From Tupaia tana (taxonomy: Eukaryota > Chordata > Mammalia > Scandentia > Tupaiidae): DNA of 64,000 bases. A program made the translations under genes and the position numbers. The DNA is taken from contig JAKSZU010000026.1 in the NCBI GenBank assembly GCA_026018925.1, positions 12,577,127 through 12,641,126 of the forward strand. Direction: 5' to 3'. The notes below the pieces were generated by a model, which was not told where the DNA came from, ran no database searches, and worked only from the letters and a program-made list of their open reading frames with translations. Shown piece by piece: positions 22,701 through 34,439 of this stretch (the first letter of the stretch is position 1; each line of letters begins with the position of its first letter).

Positions 22701-22730
22701 CAGAGCTGCTTCCTCAAGCTCTTCTGCTAG
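11213..22730 (+). CDS. PXN: Paxillin, coding exons 2 to stop (5' partial; exon 1 outside the window)
   Basis: Paxillin is a focal-adhesion scaffold linking integrins to FAK, vinculin, the Crk adaptor and actin regulators. Constitutive coding exons read as 11213-11439, 11718-11845, 12325-12461, 12568-12769, 13608-13743, 19651-19821, 19920-20093, 20486-20567, 20701-20849 and 22464-22730. All are flanked by AG acceptors and GT donors. With the usual 13-base coding part of exon 1 (start codon plus MDDL and one base) the phases close and give 561 residues, against 557 in human alpha paxillin. The product has five LD motifs and four C-terminal LIM domains, ending KLFC. The difference of four residues is a Ser-Pro repeat in the second exon here. 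Exon 1 was not found and should lie upstream, as intron 1 is tens of kb long in human. Identification is certain; exon edges are read by eye. Confidence 0.98.
12908..13260 (+). repeat. Short-type SINE followed by a MIR remnant (PXN intron)
   Basis: 12908-13055 is a forward short-type tRNA SINE with the TCTGGTCAAATTGAA tail. 13110-13250 contains CTTCCCATCTGTAAAATGGG, the diagnostic core end of the MIR family, forward. Confidence 0.75.
15224..16114 (+). CDS. PXN: Probable large alternative PXN exon (about 288-296 codons)
   Basis: A long pyrimidine tract ends in CAG at 15221-15223, and from 15224 the frame stays open to a TAG at 16112-16114. The acceptor is phase 0, exactly matching the phase-0 end of the LD4 exon, so joining them preserves frame. 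The predicted segment begins [12 protein letters not shown] and is rich in Pro, Ser, Gly and acidic residues with no recognised domain, as expected for a disordered linker. I believe predicted long mammalian paxillin isoforms contain such an exon, but cannot check. No good in-frame GT donor precedes the stop; a GC-type donor CAG|GCAGGC at 16087/16088 is phase 0 and would give 288 codons. Without a donor, this would be a terminal exon truncating paxillin before its LIM domains. The exon is likely; its 3' end is uncertain. Confidence 0.6.
   Translation, partial: TSSSAVAPGPLGLLPSPAPCPPCPPFPPPPPPILSVSLPATTEFSPPGEPPCTEENGQGLLPPVAPSWLDLSGLKMTPGLCDSGAPSMEGSPGSFGTGSRARDWRDSLSPTSEPSRASPCHPLSGAGNAGSQDSGDPLGPAASPLLPEEAMAAMREQPWALEALRPEASQGAARGFQEVTEPAVVAVDRQAIFPDTWNLTDGHGQQEERTRPEPEGLEGLAPADKEQLGAEVPRKGSPLGPVQGPETPPSPEGTTAAATEARKEPPELPHAMALGTASATERISTSGQAGSGLHDR
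16330..17730. repeat. Repeat cluster upstream of the 92-codon PXN exon
   Basis: 16330-16480 is a forward MIR (TTTCCTCATCTTCAAAATAGG). 16551-16800 is a reverse long-type tRNA SINE. 17090-17285 is a reverse short-type SINE with an exact internal 24-base duplication (17136-17159 and 17160-17183). 17290-17537 is a reverse long-type copy. 17640-17730 is a reverse MIR. Confidence 0.75.
17913..18188 (+). CDS. PXN: Alternative PXN exon, 92 codons, with an LD-like helix
   Basis: The exon lies between a C-rich tract ending CCCCAG at 17912 and a donor AAG|GTAGCG at 18188/18189. It is 276 bases, phase 0 at both ends, and open throughout. The product starts [13 protein letters not shown], has a basic Ser/Pro/Arg stretch ([12 protein letters not shown]) and then [15 protein letters not shown], an amphipathic leucine pattern resembling an LD motif. 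The end is GQLVEK. The restricted codon pattern, correct phase and clean splice sites argue for a real cassette exon of long paxillin isoforms rather than a chance open frame. It is not part of the standard alpha form. The function is not known to me. Confidence 0.8.
18453..18758 (+). CDS. PXN: Alternative PXN exon, 102 codons, with probable GC donor
   Basis: The acceptor TTCCCAG ends at 18452 and the frame opens [11 protein letters not shown], continuing in phase 0 from the preceding 92-codon exon. The segment is Ser/Pro/Thr-rich and finishes [19 protein letters not shown], with the last codon CAG at 18756-18758. The next bases are GCAGGC, so the intron would start with GC rather than GT; no suitable phase-0 GT lies nearby. 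Read-through would meet a TAG within about 35 codons (about 18855). Length 306 bases keeps frame with the 34-codon beta exon at 19257. The exon call is well supported by phase and composition; the GC donor is an inference that RNA reads would settle. Confidence 0.72.
19257..19358 (+). CDS. PXN: PXN beta-isoform exon (34 codons)
   Basis: This 102-base exon begins after a CTAAG acceptor at 19256 and ends at donor GGG|GTCAGT (19358/19359). It encodes [18 protein letters not shown] and a Gly/Pro/Gln-rich tail ending KGQDEGG. This matches the 34-residue insertion that defines human paxillin beta, which sits between LD4 and the exon starting FMAQGK. The position and phase (0/0) are the same here. 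The beta insertion is reported to alter binding to partners such as FAK and vinculin, and its use is tissue- and cell-dependent. A few residues differ from human, for example His for Gln at position 2. Confidence 0.92.
19651..22730 (+). CDS. PXN: PXN exons for LD5 and the four LIM domains
   Basis: Exon 19651-19821 carries LD5 ([16 protein letters not shown]) and the first half of LIM1 (CGACKKP). Exon 19920-20093 completes LIM1 and opens LIM2. Exons 20486-20567 and 20701-20849 finish LIM2 and most of LIM3. Exon 22464-22730 finishes LIM3 and encodes LIM4 and the stop TAG at 22728. Each LIM shows the zinc-binding pattern CxxC...WHPEHF/C-xC...CxxC...C, with the repeated WHPEHF-type core (KFHPEHF in LIM4). 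LIM2 and LIM3 carry the known focal-adhesion targeting signal. The 1.6 kb last intron (20850-22463) contains several SINEs. Confidence 0.98.
20330..22330. repeat. Repeats in the last two PXN introns
   Basis: 20330-20460 is MIR-like. In the last intron, about 21335-21545 and 21618-21795 are forward short-type SINEs, 21802-22066 a forward long-type copy and 22070-22246 a reverse long-type copy. They lie well clear of the exon edges at 20849 and 22464. Confidence 0.75.
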
Positions 22731-24575
22731 GCGCCTCCCTTCAACGGCCCCTCCCAGCCCTGCGTCCCCAACCGCCACTGTGACCCGGAGACCCCGCCCA
22801 GGTAGAGGAGCACACCTGCCCGAAACTGGAACCTTCCTCCTCCTCAGCCGGTGCAGGAGGGGTCCCGCCTGCTAGTCCGCACCCCACCAGAGCCGGGTCT
22901 CCCTCCTCTGCAGCTCTCCCAGGCCGCCCGGTCTGCATCCTCCCGGAGCCGGGCCGACACCCCACACTGGAGCCACCACTTACTCACATTTTGGCAGCAG
23001 AGCCGGGCCGGGGGCAGTGGGGAGGGCCAGCAGGGTCAGATGGGGTCTCTTTTTATGCTTTTTTCCCTCCACCTAATTATCTTTGTTCTGAAAGTATTGG
23101 GGGACACCGGCTCCCCCCAGACCATGCCAGCATAAATCCATCCACCCGAGGGCAGAAGCGTCCAAGGGGCCACGGAAGGTTCCTCGTGTCCTCCTGTCCC
23201 TCCAGTCTCCCCAGGCCTGGGTGACTGCCTCCTCCCCCTGACACCCCGACTCCTCCTTTTGTCACTGTTCTGGTTCTACTGAGAAAGGCCTCTCCAGCAA
23301 TAACGATTTCTAGCCCCTTCCTCCGTCTCCGGGGACGGCGTGAGGTGGGGACCCGGACACTGTGCCGACTTTGGTAGATTTCTACACTGAGGTTCAAATT
23401 CCTATTGCCTGGTCTGCTTTGACTTCTCTGTACATGATGATTTTGAAGAGATTTTAAAGATGTTGTCTTTTTGTACTGTCCTCCTCACCCACCACCACTC
23501 ATCCCCGCGCCCCGCGGTGGGGACTCGGGTGCGGAGTCTGCTTTGTACCGAGGGCTGAGGGTGGGAAAGCAATTTGTACCTTATTTTTTCTTAGCACAAG
23601 CAGGTGGGCGGGGGCAGCTCTGTGCCTCCGCCTTCAACTTCACAGCTCTCCGGGACTGTTTTATAAACTGCTGTATTTTGAAACCTTCCTCACTGCCTGG
23701 GCCAGCAAGCTCTTAAGTAAAACTAGCCTAAGGGTGACTTGTCCTTTCAGGCCTGGATTTCTGACCTCACCTGTCCTGTTCCCGGGGAGAGGGCGAAGTA
23801 ACTGGGGGGGGGGGGGGGTACTTCCTGTCTGGGTGAGCCACCGGGAGCATCCGCTCCCCTGTGGACTTTCTGGCAACAAGGAGAGGTCCCTCTGGACATC
23901 GCTGCCTCCTCACCGCTTCTCTGGGGCTCGCTCCCCTGCCCTCTCAGGAAAGCTGGTGTCTGATTTCGACCGGAAAGTTCTCTTTGGTCTTGTTGATTCC
24001 GATGGTTGCATCACTTCCTCGAGTTTCTGGCCCTCCCTGGAGACGGGGTGCAGGTCCTTCCCCACGTGGCCTCAGGGATGGGGCCTGCACTCAGGGTCGA
24101 CCCTCAGGAGGTCTGCAGGGGGGGCCCGGGTGGTTGTGAACGTGCCCGATCGGGCCTGGAGCAGAGGAGACCTCAGGAGCTTTCCCAAGGATGACAGGAG
24201 TAGCCAGTGGAGAGGGGTCCCGGAGCGTCCGCAGTGAGGACGATCCAGATCACTGCACTAGCCCCCTTAGAGGGTCTCAGGAGGAGGTCGGTCCTCCGGC
24301 CAGGCCGAGAGCCCAGGTCCAGGGAGGCCAGCCCAGTCCCATGGAAGTCGTGCTGTCTTCACTTCCACCCACAGGCCTTACTGCTCTGTTTACAGTGACC
24401 CGCCCCAGGCCCCTCCCCAAAAGAGATGGGACTTCTGGGGCCCCCTCTCTGGGTCAACGGTTATTCAATGATTTTATTTTGATTTTTTTTTTTTCCTCTC
24501 TGTAAATGTCTAACCTGGCTTTTACCCATTTCAATTCCTGTGATTTATGCCAATAAAGTTTGCCATTATTTTCAC
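22731..24575 (+). other. PXN: PXN 3' UTR and end of the terminal exon
   Basis: About 1.85 kb follows the stop without another recognisable exon, in line with the long 3' UTR of human paxillin. It ends at a canonical AATAAA (24552-24557) followed by a T-rich stretch, so cleavage is expected near 24575. The first part is GC-rich; 23400-23700 is AT-richer. A run of 15 G lies at 23804-23818. Unlike the flanking DNA I see no lineage-specific SINE in it, which supports it being transcribed and constrained. Confidence 0.85.
24552..24557 (+). promoter_or_regulatory. PXN: PXN polyadenylation signal AATAAA
   Basis: A canonical hexamer about 1.8 kb after the PXN stop, followed within 20 bases by a T-rich stretch. 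It is the last good signal before the repeat-filled intergenic DNA. Confidence 0.85.
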
Positions 24576-25531
24576 CCGTGCTAATGCCATTTCTTGGTGG
24601 CCTGGGATTTCAACCTCAACATCCAGCAGAGAGACCTCACCGGGATCACCAGATGGAGGGAAACCACCAGTGTTCCCTCACTTGAGAGTGATACAGTGAC
24701 ATCGAGGCAGTCCGTGTGGGAAAGCTCTCAGCCATGTCCAGAGACCACATGGTTGTCCGTGGTTCAAGTCCCAGACATGGTGGCCTCAAAATCACAACAA
24801 ATAGGTAAATAAATACGCGTTTAAAAAAAGAAAAAAAAAATCTTAAAAAAAAAAAAAGGCCCTGGGAATGGGATCTGCAGTCCCAGCTGTGGCCTCGGCC
24901 TGTCTGGCTCCCACAGGAACTTCACTCTTTCCGGCGCAGTTGGGGAAGGGGAGACTGGAGCTGTTGTCGGGCCCCGTGTCAGGTACTTTCACGTGGATTC
25001 ACCAAAAGCATCCTCAGGTGGGCCTGAGGGCGGCCTCCCACTCACTTGGGGACAGAAGCTCCGCGGGGAGAAACGGTATTCACGAGACAACCCCCGATAT
25101 GAACCCATGACTAGGTTCTGGTCCCGCGCCCATGTTCACTGCTCACGGCAGACGCCACACCTGCTGGCGCATGCGGGTATAGCCCAGCAAGGCGGCTGCC
25201 TGCAGTGGAGGGTGGGTCTCTACTGCCCCCTTGTGGTTATGCCCATATTTGCATGCTGCTGCTTTGCTCTTGTCAGATCAGAGCTCCCACTCCCGGCCAG
25301 CAGCTTTCTGGACAGCTTTGTTCCATCTTTTGTTTGTAGAGGGGGGGGGACAGACACCGAGGTATTTTTGACAGGGTCTTGTTGTGTCATCATCCTCCAG
25401 CCCCAGTGTCCCAATTAGCCAGGGCTCCTTCAGGTGTGCACAGCTGTGTCCGGTGCATTCTGGTTGGCCCAGGAACCAAAGCCAGATCTCTCATGCAGTC
25501 TCCAGCCGGGTCTCCTATATGTCACTGTGGG

Positions 25532-25533
25532 TC

Positions 25534-25595
<62 letters not shown>

Positions 25596-25615
25596 TTCCT
25601 TCCTTCCTTCCTTCC
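25532..25615. repeat. TTTC/TTCC microsatellite
   Basis: About fifteen tandem CTTT units followed by seven CCTT units. The long pyrimidine reading frames across it are artefacts. Confidence 0.95.
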
Positions 25616-26221
25616 GTTTCCTTCCTTCTTCCTTTGTGACTTTAGGCTTTTTTTTTCTTTCTTTTTTTCATTCATTTCTTTCTTTTTTAAACAGGATCTC
25701 ACAATGCTGTAATCCTTCCTCCCTAGCCTCCTGGTTAGCTAGGAGCGCTGGTGTACACTACCAAGCCCCTCCTGTTTAGGTTGGGTTGGAAACCAAACCC
25801 AGGCCCGCCGTGTGGCCTCCGCCACCATGCAACAGCGCCCCCTGCCTGCCCCTGTAGTGCTTGGCTGCCTTGTTCCATATTGAACTGTTTTCCTGTTTCC
25901 AAAAGCATCATGTTGAATTCTTTTTGTTTTGTTTTTTGTTTTTAGAGGTTTTTGCCATAGGGTGTGTGTACTGGCTGGAGAAAGAGAGACAGAGACAGTG
26001 AGAGGGAAAGTGAGAAATCGCGCTTTGGGAGGAATAGCAATCCCTTCTCCTCCATTCTCCTCCTAGAATCCTGGGCATGTACACACTCGTGCCCAGCGTG
26101 ATTTTCAAGCCACCAGGTCCAGGACTTGAACTGTGGTCTGCTGTGTGGGAGTCTAATATTGTAACCACCTTGCTATCTGCTGGCCCCACATCATACTGCA
26201 TTCCAACTTGACAATTCTTTT

Positions 26222-26692
26222 TTTTTCCTTTTAATTATTATTTTATTGAACTTTATTTAATTTATTTAGTTTAATTTAACCAGAGAGGGACTGAGTGAAA
26301 GAGAGAGAGAGAGTAGGACCAGCAGTTAGCGTAATGGCTATGTCGCTGGACTCCCACGTAGTCGACCGCGGTTCGAGTCCCGGACCCGGCGGCTTAAACT
26401 CACGCCGGGCGCGTGTGCGTGCGTGCCCAAGATCCCGAGAGGAGAATGGAGGAGAAGGGATTGCGGCGTGGCCATCCCCCCTGGGGGGTGATTTCCTGCT
26501 TTCTATCTCTCTGTCTCTCTCTGTCTGTCTGGCGAGCGCACGCGCCCTATAGCAAAAACCTCTCCAAAAAAAGAAAAAAAAAAAAAAGAGAGAGAGAGAG
26601 AGAGTGAGAGAAGGCAAGCCACCAGATCTGGGACTTGAACCAAGGTCGGCCATGTGAGAGTCAGTGCCCTTAACCACCATGCCTGCTGGCCC
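26222..26692. repeat. Young long-type SINE nested in a reverse short-type SINE
   Basis: The outer reverse copy (26222-26314 and 26588-26692) is interrupted in its GA-rich tail region by a forward, nearly intact copy at about 26316-26587. GA repeats on both sides form the target-site duplication, though its exact limits are blurred by the simple repeat. The inner copy has intact A- and B-box-like sequences (GTTCGAGTCCC) and the CTATAGCAAAAACC end. Confidence 0.88.
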
Positions 26693-26954
26693 CCTAACAT
26701 GACCCTTGTACAGTGAGCTCAGAAGTCAAAGGGATCTTTGAATCTCATGCAAACATAATAACTTGTTCTATTCTCCCAGCCCACGTGGAATGAATTTTAT
26801 TCATCGAATTGGGTACAGGCGCTCCTCGCTTAGTGACTGAGCTCTGGCCTTATGACCGGGTTGTGAAGCGGCACATCTGGTCTAGATATGTCAGTAGACG
26901 GCAGATGAAGCCACACCCTAGAATAATGTTCTCGCCATACAGAAAGCATTCCTT

Positions 26955-27470
26955 AGGGCCAGCAGACCGTGTGGTGGTTATGGTGCTGGATCCCAAGTGG
27001 CCGACTCCGTGGCTCTATTCCCAGACCAGTGGCTTGAAAATCACACTGGGCACATGTACGTGTGAGCTCAGAATCTCGAGGAGAGGGACCAGCAGTTAGC
27101 GTAATGGCTATGTCGCTGGACTCCCATGTAGTCCACCGTGGTTTGAGTCCCGGACCTGGCAGCTTAAACTCACGCCGGGCGCGTGTGCGTGCGTGCCCAA
27201 GACCCTGAGAGGAGAATGGAGGAGAAGGGATTGCGGTGTGGCCATCCCCCCTGGGGGGTGATTTCTTGCTTTCTGTCTCTCTGTCTCTCTCTGTCTGTCT
27301 GGTGAGCGCATGCGCCCTATAGTGAAAACCTCTCCAAAAAAAAAAAAAAAAGAAAAGAATCTCGAGGACAGAATAGAGGACAGAGGATTGCAGGGTGGCC
27401 AGTCCCCCCGTGGAGTGATTTCTCACTCTCCCTCTCTCTCCAGTGAGCACATGTGCCCTATGGCAAAATT
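26955..27470 (+). repeat. Young SINE nested in an older SINE of the same family
   Basis: The outer forward copy is split at 27084. The inner copy runs 27085-27355 and ends in an A-rich tail. AGAATCTCGAGGAGA at 27070-27084 and AGAATCTCGAGGACA at 27356-27370 are the 15-base target-site duplication with one mismatch. Confidence 0.93.
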
Positions 27471-29130
27471 AAATAAATAAATAAAATAAGGAAAAAGTAC
27501 ATTAGATAAGCACCAGAAAGCTACAAGACAAGACATAGCACAATACAGTAATATAAATCCACCATAATTCTTTTTATCTATTCTGATTACTACCATGAAT
27601 GCACGCTTTTTTTTTTTTAAAGGTTTTTTGCCACAGGCTGCATGCACTCCCCCAAGAGAGACAGTGAGAGGGAAAGTGAGAAAGCACTGCCCGCGGGGAG
27701 TGGCCACACGACAAGCCCAATCCATTCTCCCTCAGGGATGTTGGGCAGGCACGTACAAGCACCCGGCATGAGTTTCAAGCTACTGGGTCTGGGACTCAAA
27801 CCACGGCTGGCCACGTGGAAATCCAGCTGCCTTACCCACCACGCGACCTGTAGGCCCCAAGTGCACAATAAAGTACACATTTATAAATAAAACATACGGT
27901 CTTGCATAATGGTGTACACTTCGTGTGGTGAACACTCCCTGACGTGGGAACGAGTCAGAGACAGAAAGGGCATTCCCCGTGCGAGAGAACTAGCCCTAAG
28001 CTGGAGGCCGTGTTAAACAGGTGAGTCCTCATGTCAGAAGTGGTGGTAGTACCCACCATCTTTTTATTTTTTAAAGAATTATTTTATTTAACTTTATTTA
28101 TTTATATATTTAATTTTGACCAGAGAAAGACAGAGCGAGAGACAGAGAGTGAGAAAGTAAGTTGCCAGGCCCGAGACTCAGACCATGGTTGGCCATGTGG
28201 GAGTCCAACGCCCTTTAACCGCCACACTACCTGCCAGCCCCCAAGTAACCATCATCTTAATTTTCTTTTTCTTTTTGAGATATTTTTGCTTTAGGGTATA
28301 TGCACTTATTGGAGAAACAGAGAGATAGAAAGTGAGAAATGGCCCATGGGGGATGGTCATGTCACAATCCCTTCTCTATTCTCCTCTTGGAATCTTGGGC
28401 ACACACACACATGTGCCCAGCATGAGTTTTAGCCACTGGGTCTGGGACTTGAACTGTGGTTGGCCACGTGGGAGTCCAGTGCTTTAACTACCCTTAATTT
28501 GCTTTTTCACTCAACTGTGCTTTGTTGATATTTTCCCATGACGATACATATGGATCCGCATCATTTTTTAATGGCTTTATGGTATTCCATTATATTGATG
28601 AACTGCATTTAGAAATGATATTTATATCATCAGAGCCAGGAAGTCCTTGGATAAGTACCACACGAGTATGATAGACTTGGAAAAGTGCGTTTAGAGGGAG
28701 GCAGACTCGATTTGGAAGGGACTGGATAGCTTGGTGAGGCCTAGGGGCTTTGAACTCGCTCCTAGATTTCGATTCTGAAACCGTCAGCTATTGGCTGAGA
28801 GACCCAGGCAAATCGCTTAACCTCTCTTGAGTTTTCTCATCGATAAAGCAGGACTACTGATGTGTGCCTTCTCGGAGGATCGTTGCAAAGACTGACTTTG
28901 GTAAAGTGTGTAAAGTATTTCTCACAGTGCTGAGTGTGCAGGGACACGTGAACATCAGGAAGCGTTCTCGGCTGTCATGGACCCCTGCCGGTCTCAAGCC
29001 TGGATGACCCTCAGAGGCACCAGGAGGCTTTAGAACAAGATACAGACCCAAGGGTCTCACTCCTGGAGTGATATATGGGAGTCCAGCGCCTTAACCCCCA
29101 GGCCACCTGCTGGTCCAGATATTTATTATT

Positions 29131-29135
29131 TATAT

Positions 29136-29218
<83 letters not shown>
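29131..29218. repeat. TA/TG microsatellite
   Basis: Alternating TA and TG tracts, with more than 25 bases of pure TA at the end. It lies between two reverse SINEs. Confidence 0.95.
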
Positions 29219-29223
<5 letters not shown>

Positions 29224-30123
29224 ATATACATTTAGAGAGAGAATTTTGCTATAGGGCCTGGGTGCTCACTGGGGAGAGAGAGAGAGAGACAGAATAAGAG
29301 AAATCACACCCCAAGGGGAACAGCCGTGCCACAATCCCTTCTCCCATTCTTCTCATGGGATTTTGGGCTCACACACACGTGTCTGGTGTGTTTTTTAAGC
29401 TGCCAGGTCCAGGACTTGAACTGCAGTCGACTATGTGGGAGTCCAGCGACATAACCATTACACTATCTGTTGCCCCATTATTATTATTTTTTAATTTGTT
29501 ATAGAGCATGTGCAGGAGAGAGCAAGAGAAAAGCAAGCTGCCAGGTCAGGGACTCAAACCACAGATAGCCATATGGGAGTCTAAACACCTTAATCACCAC
29601 GCCACCCGCTGGTTCAAATATTTATTCTTCTTATAGGGCATGTGTCTCATCAGAGAGAGACAGAGAGACAGTGAGAAGTCACCCCTCAGGGGGATGACCA
29701 CACCACAATCCCCTCTCCTCCATTTCTCCATGCAGGAGTTTGGGCACGCACGCACCTGGTGTAAATTTCAACTTCCTTCGTTTGGGATTCGAACCTCTTA
29801 CTCAGCCATGTGGGATCTACTGGTTTGGGATTTGAACCTCTTACTCAGCCATGTGCGACCGAGCCCTCTTAACGTATGTGCCACTGCTGGCCCTCCACCA
29901 TCCAGTTTCTACGCATTTGTAATTACTTGTTTAGTTTGCAGAGCTGCTCAGGTGGCAGGGAAAACACTCTGGACAGAAACAGCGGAACTTCTACAGGAAG
30001 GCAGCTCCAGCGCAGCAGAGGGCAGCAACTCTGAGAAAAAGCTCCTCCAACGCAGACAGCGCCTTCCTTAATTGCCCTACAGAAAGACGGCTTCCCGTCG
30101 TTTTTGAGTGACAGCGACATCAC

Positions 30124-30250
30124 CCAATGGCTGCCTAGATCAGTTTGGCGTAGCTGGACGAGCGACGGCGCTGGCCAATAGGCAGAGGTGCTGCCCGCGG
30201 TTTCTGATTGGCCGCTTGTCCATATATAAATTGCAGGCGGTGGCGCGCGG
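30124..30250 (+). promoter_or_regulatory. RPLP0: RPLP0 core promoter: three CCAAT boxes and a TATA box
   Basis: CCAAT occurs at 30124-30128 and 30175-30179, and on the other strand (ATTGG) at 30207-30211. TATATAAA lies at 30223-30230, about 28 bases before the pyrimidine tract where the transcript should start. This spacing is normal for a TATA-directed start. Ribosomal protein promoters commonly pair a TATA-like box with a C-in-pyrimidine start. The sequence changes here from SINE-rich DNA to GC-rich unique DNA. Confidence 0.85.
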
Positions 30251-30251
30251 C

Positions 30252-30280
30252 CTTCCTCTCTCCAGGCGCCCTCGTGAGAG
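30252..30280 (+). other. RPLP0: RPLP0 non-coding exon 1 with 5'-TOP-like start
   Basis: The exon begins in CTTCCTCTCTCC, a 5' terminal oligopyrimidine tract of the kind that puts ribosomal protein mRNAs under mTOR/LARP1 translational control. It corresponds to human exon 1, whose last part reads similarly (CCAGGCGTCCTCGTGG). By alignment with human the exon should end at 30280 before GTTCGT, but stronger-looking donors GTGAGA (30274) and GTGAGG (30285) flank it. The exact start base and donor are therefore uncertain by a few bases; no protein change follows. Confidence 0.75.
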
Positions 30281-30556
30281 GTTCGTGAGGGGGTAGATCC
30301 GCGCCAGTGATCGGCAGCGGGAAACATAGGCTCTTTGGGCAAGTTTTGGGGGGAATTTGGGGTTTGCGAGGATTGGGTCTGTCGCTTGGGACTTCGACCA
30401 GGGCTTGCTGTACCAGGCCGGGTCGGCAGGGACTGGCGCGTGGCCCTCTCGGCATAGGCCTCGGACCTGGTAGGAGTGTTGGTGTTAAAGCTCCCTCTCT
30501 CCCCTCAGTGACATCGTCTTTAAACCCTGCGTGGCAATCCCTGACGCACCGCCGTG

Positions 30557-33926
<3,370 letters not shown>

Positions 33927-33969
33927 TCACCAAAAGCCAACTCAGCCAGCTTTATTTGTGAAACAAGGA

Positions 33970-33975
33970 AATAAA
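33970..33975 (+). promoter_or_regulatory. RPLP0: RPLP0 polyadenylation signal AATAAA
   Basis: The hexamer lies 44 bases after the stop codon, so the 3' UTR is only about 65 bases, typical of this gene. Cleavage is expected near 33990, about 80 bases before a young SINE. Confidence 0.9.
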
Positions 33976-34072
33976 GGCTTACTTCTCTTAAAAGTCTCTC
34001 AGAAGCCTCTTGACACTTCATTCTGTACACTTGAAGGTCTATAGTGCTGTGTGCTAGAAAGCAAAGCCATGG

Positions 34073-34336
34073 CTGGGACCAGCAGTTAGCGTAATGGCTA
34101 TGTCGCTGGACTCCCATGTAGTCGACCGCGGTTCGAGTCCCGGACCCGGCGGCTTAAACTCACGCCGGGCGCGTGTGCGTGCGTGCCCAAGATCCCGAGA
34201 GGAGAATGGAGGAGAAGGGATTGCGGCGTGGCCATCCCCCCTGGGGGGTGATTTCCTGCTTTCTATCTCTCTGTCTCTCTCTGTCTGTCTGGCGAGCGCA
34301 CGCGCCCTATAGCAAAAACCTCTCCAAAAAAAAAAA
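34073..34336 (+). repeat. Young full-length tRNA-derived SINE just downstream of RPLP0
   Basis: This copy is flanked by an exact 17-base duplication, AGAAAGCAAAGCCATGG, at 34056-34072 and 34337-34353. It has the tRNA-like head with A-box-like AGCGTAATGGCTA and B-box-like GGTTCGAGTCCC, the CG-rich middle, the CT-repeat and the CTATAGCAAAAACC end with a short A tail. It is a good consensus-like reference for the long type in this window. Confidence 0.95.
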
Positions 34337-34439
34337 AGAAAGCAAAGCCATGGTGAAACCAGTTTTGTTTGGTCGACATCTGGGTGGGCTACCTAAATGA
34401 GGCTACTGCTTTTTCTTTTCCTAGACCCAACTTAGAGTG

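Larger units (their letters stand above)
24690..30100. repeat. PXN-RPLP0 intergenic region, packed with SINEs
   Basis: Beyond pieces listed separately, this 5.4 kb holds a decayed forward SINE at 24690-24858, a reverse long-type copy at 25931-26187, another at 27611-27858, a reverse short-type copy at 28062-28241 and reverse long-type copies at 28262-28500, 29232-29477 and 29628-29895. 29490-29617 is a further reverse copy. 28500-28620 looks L1-like and 28755-28965 is a forward MIR (CGCTTAACCTCTCTTGAG). In 29780-29860 about 40 bases of the SINE head are duplicated in tandem. The unique parts show no gene. Confidence 0.75.

Noticed and set aside
22527..22730. Separate small LIM protein starting at the internal Met
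   Set aside because: It is the last PXN exon; the true reading starts at the acceptor 22463 and continues LIM3 into LIM4.
25384..25779. 131-codon phenylalanine/serine-rich frame
   Set aside because: It is the translation of a TTTC/TTCC microsatellite.
34080..34150. tRNA gene
   Set aside because: A- and B-box-like sequences are present, but the segment is the head of a SINE with tail, A-run and target-site duplication; no proper cloverleaf or anticodon arm is evident.
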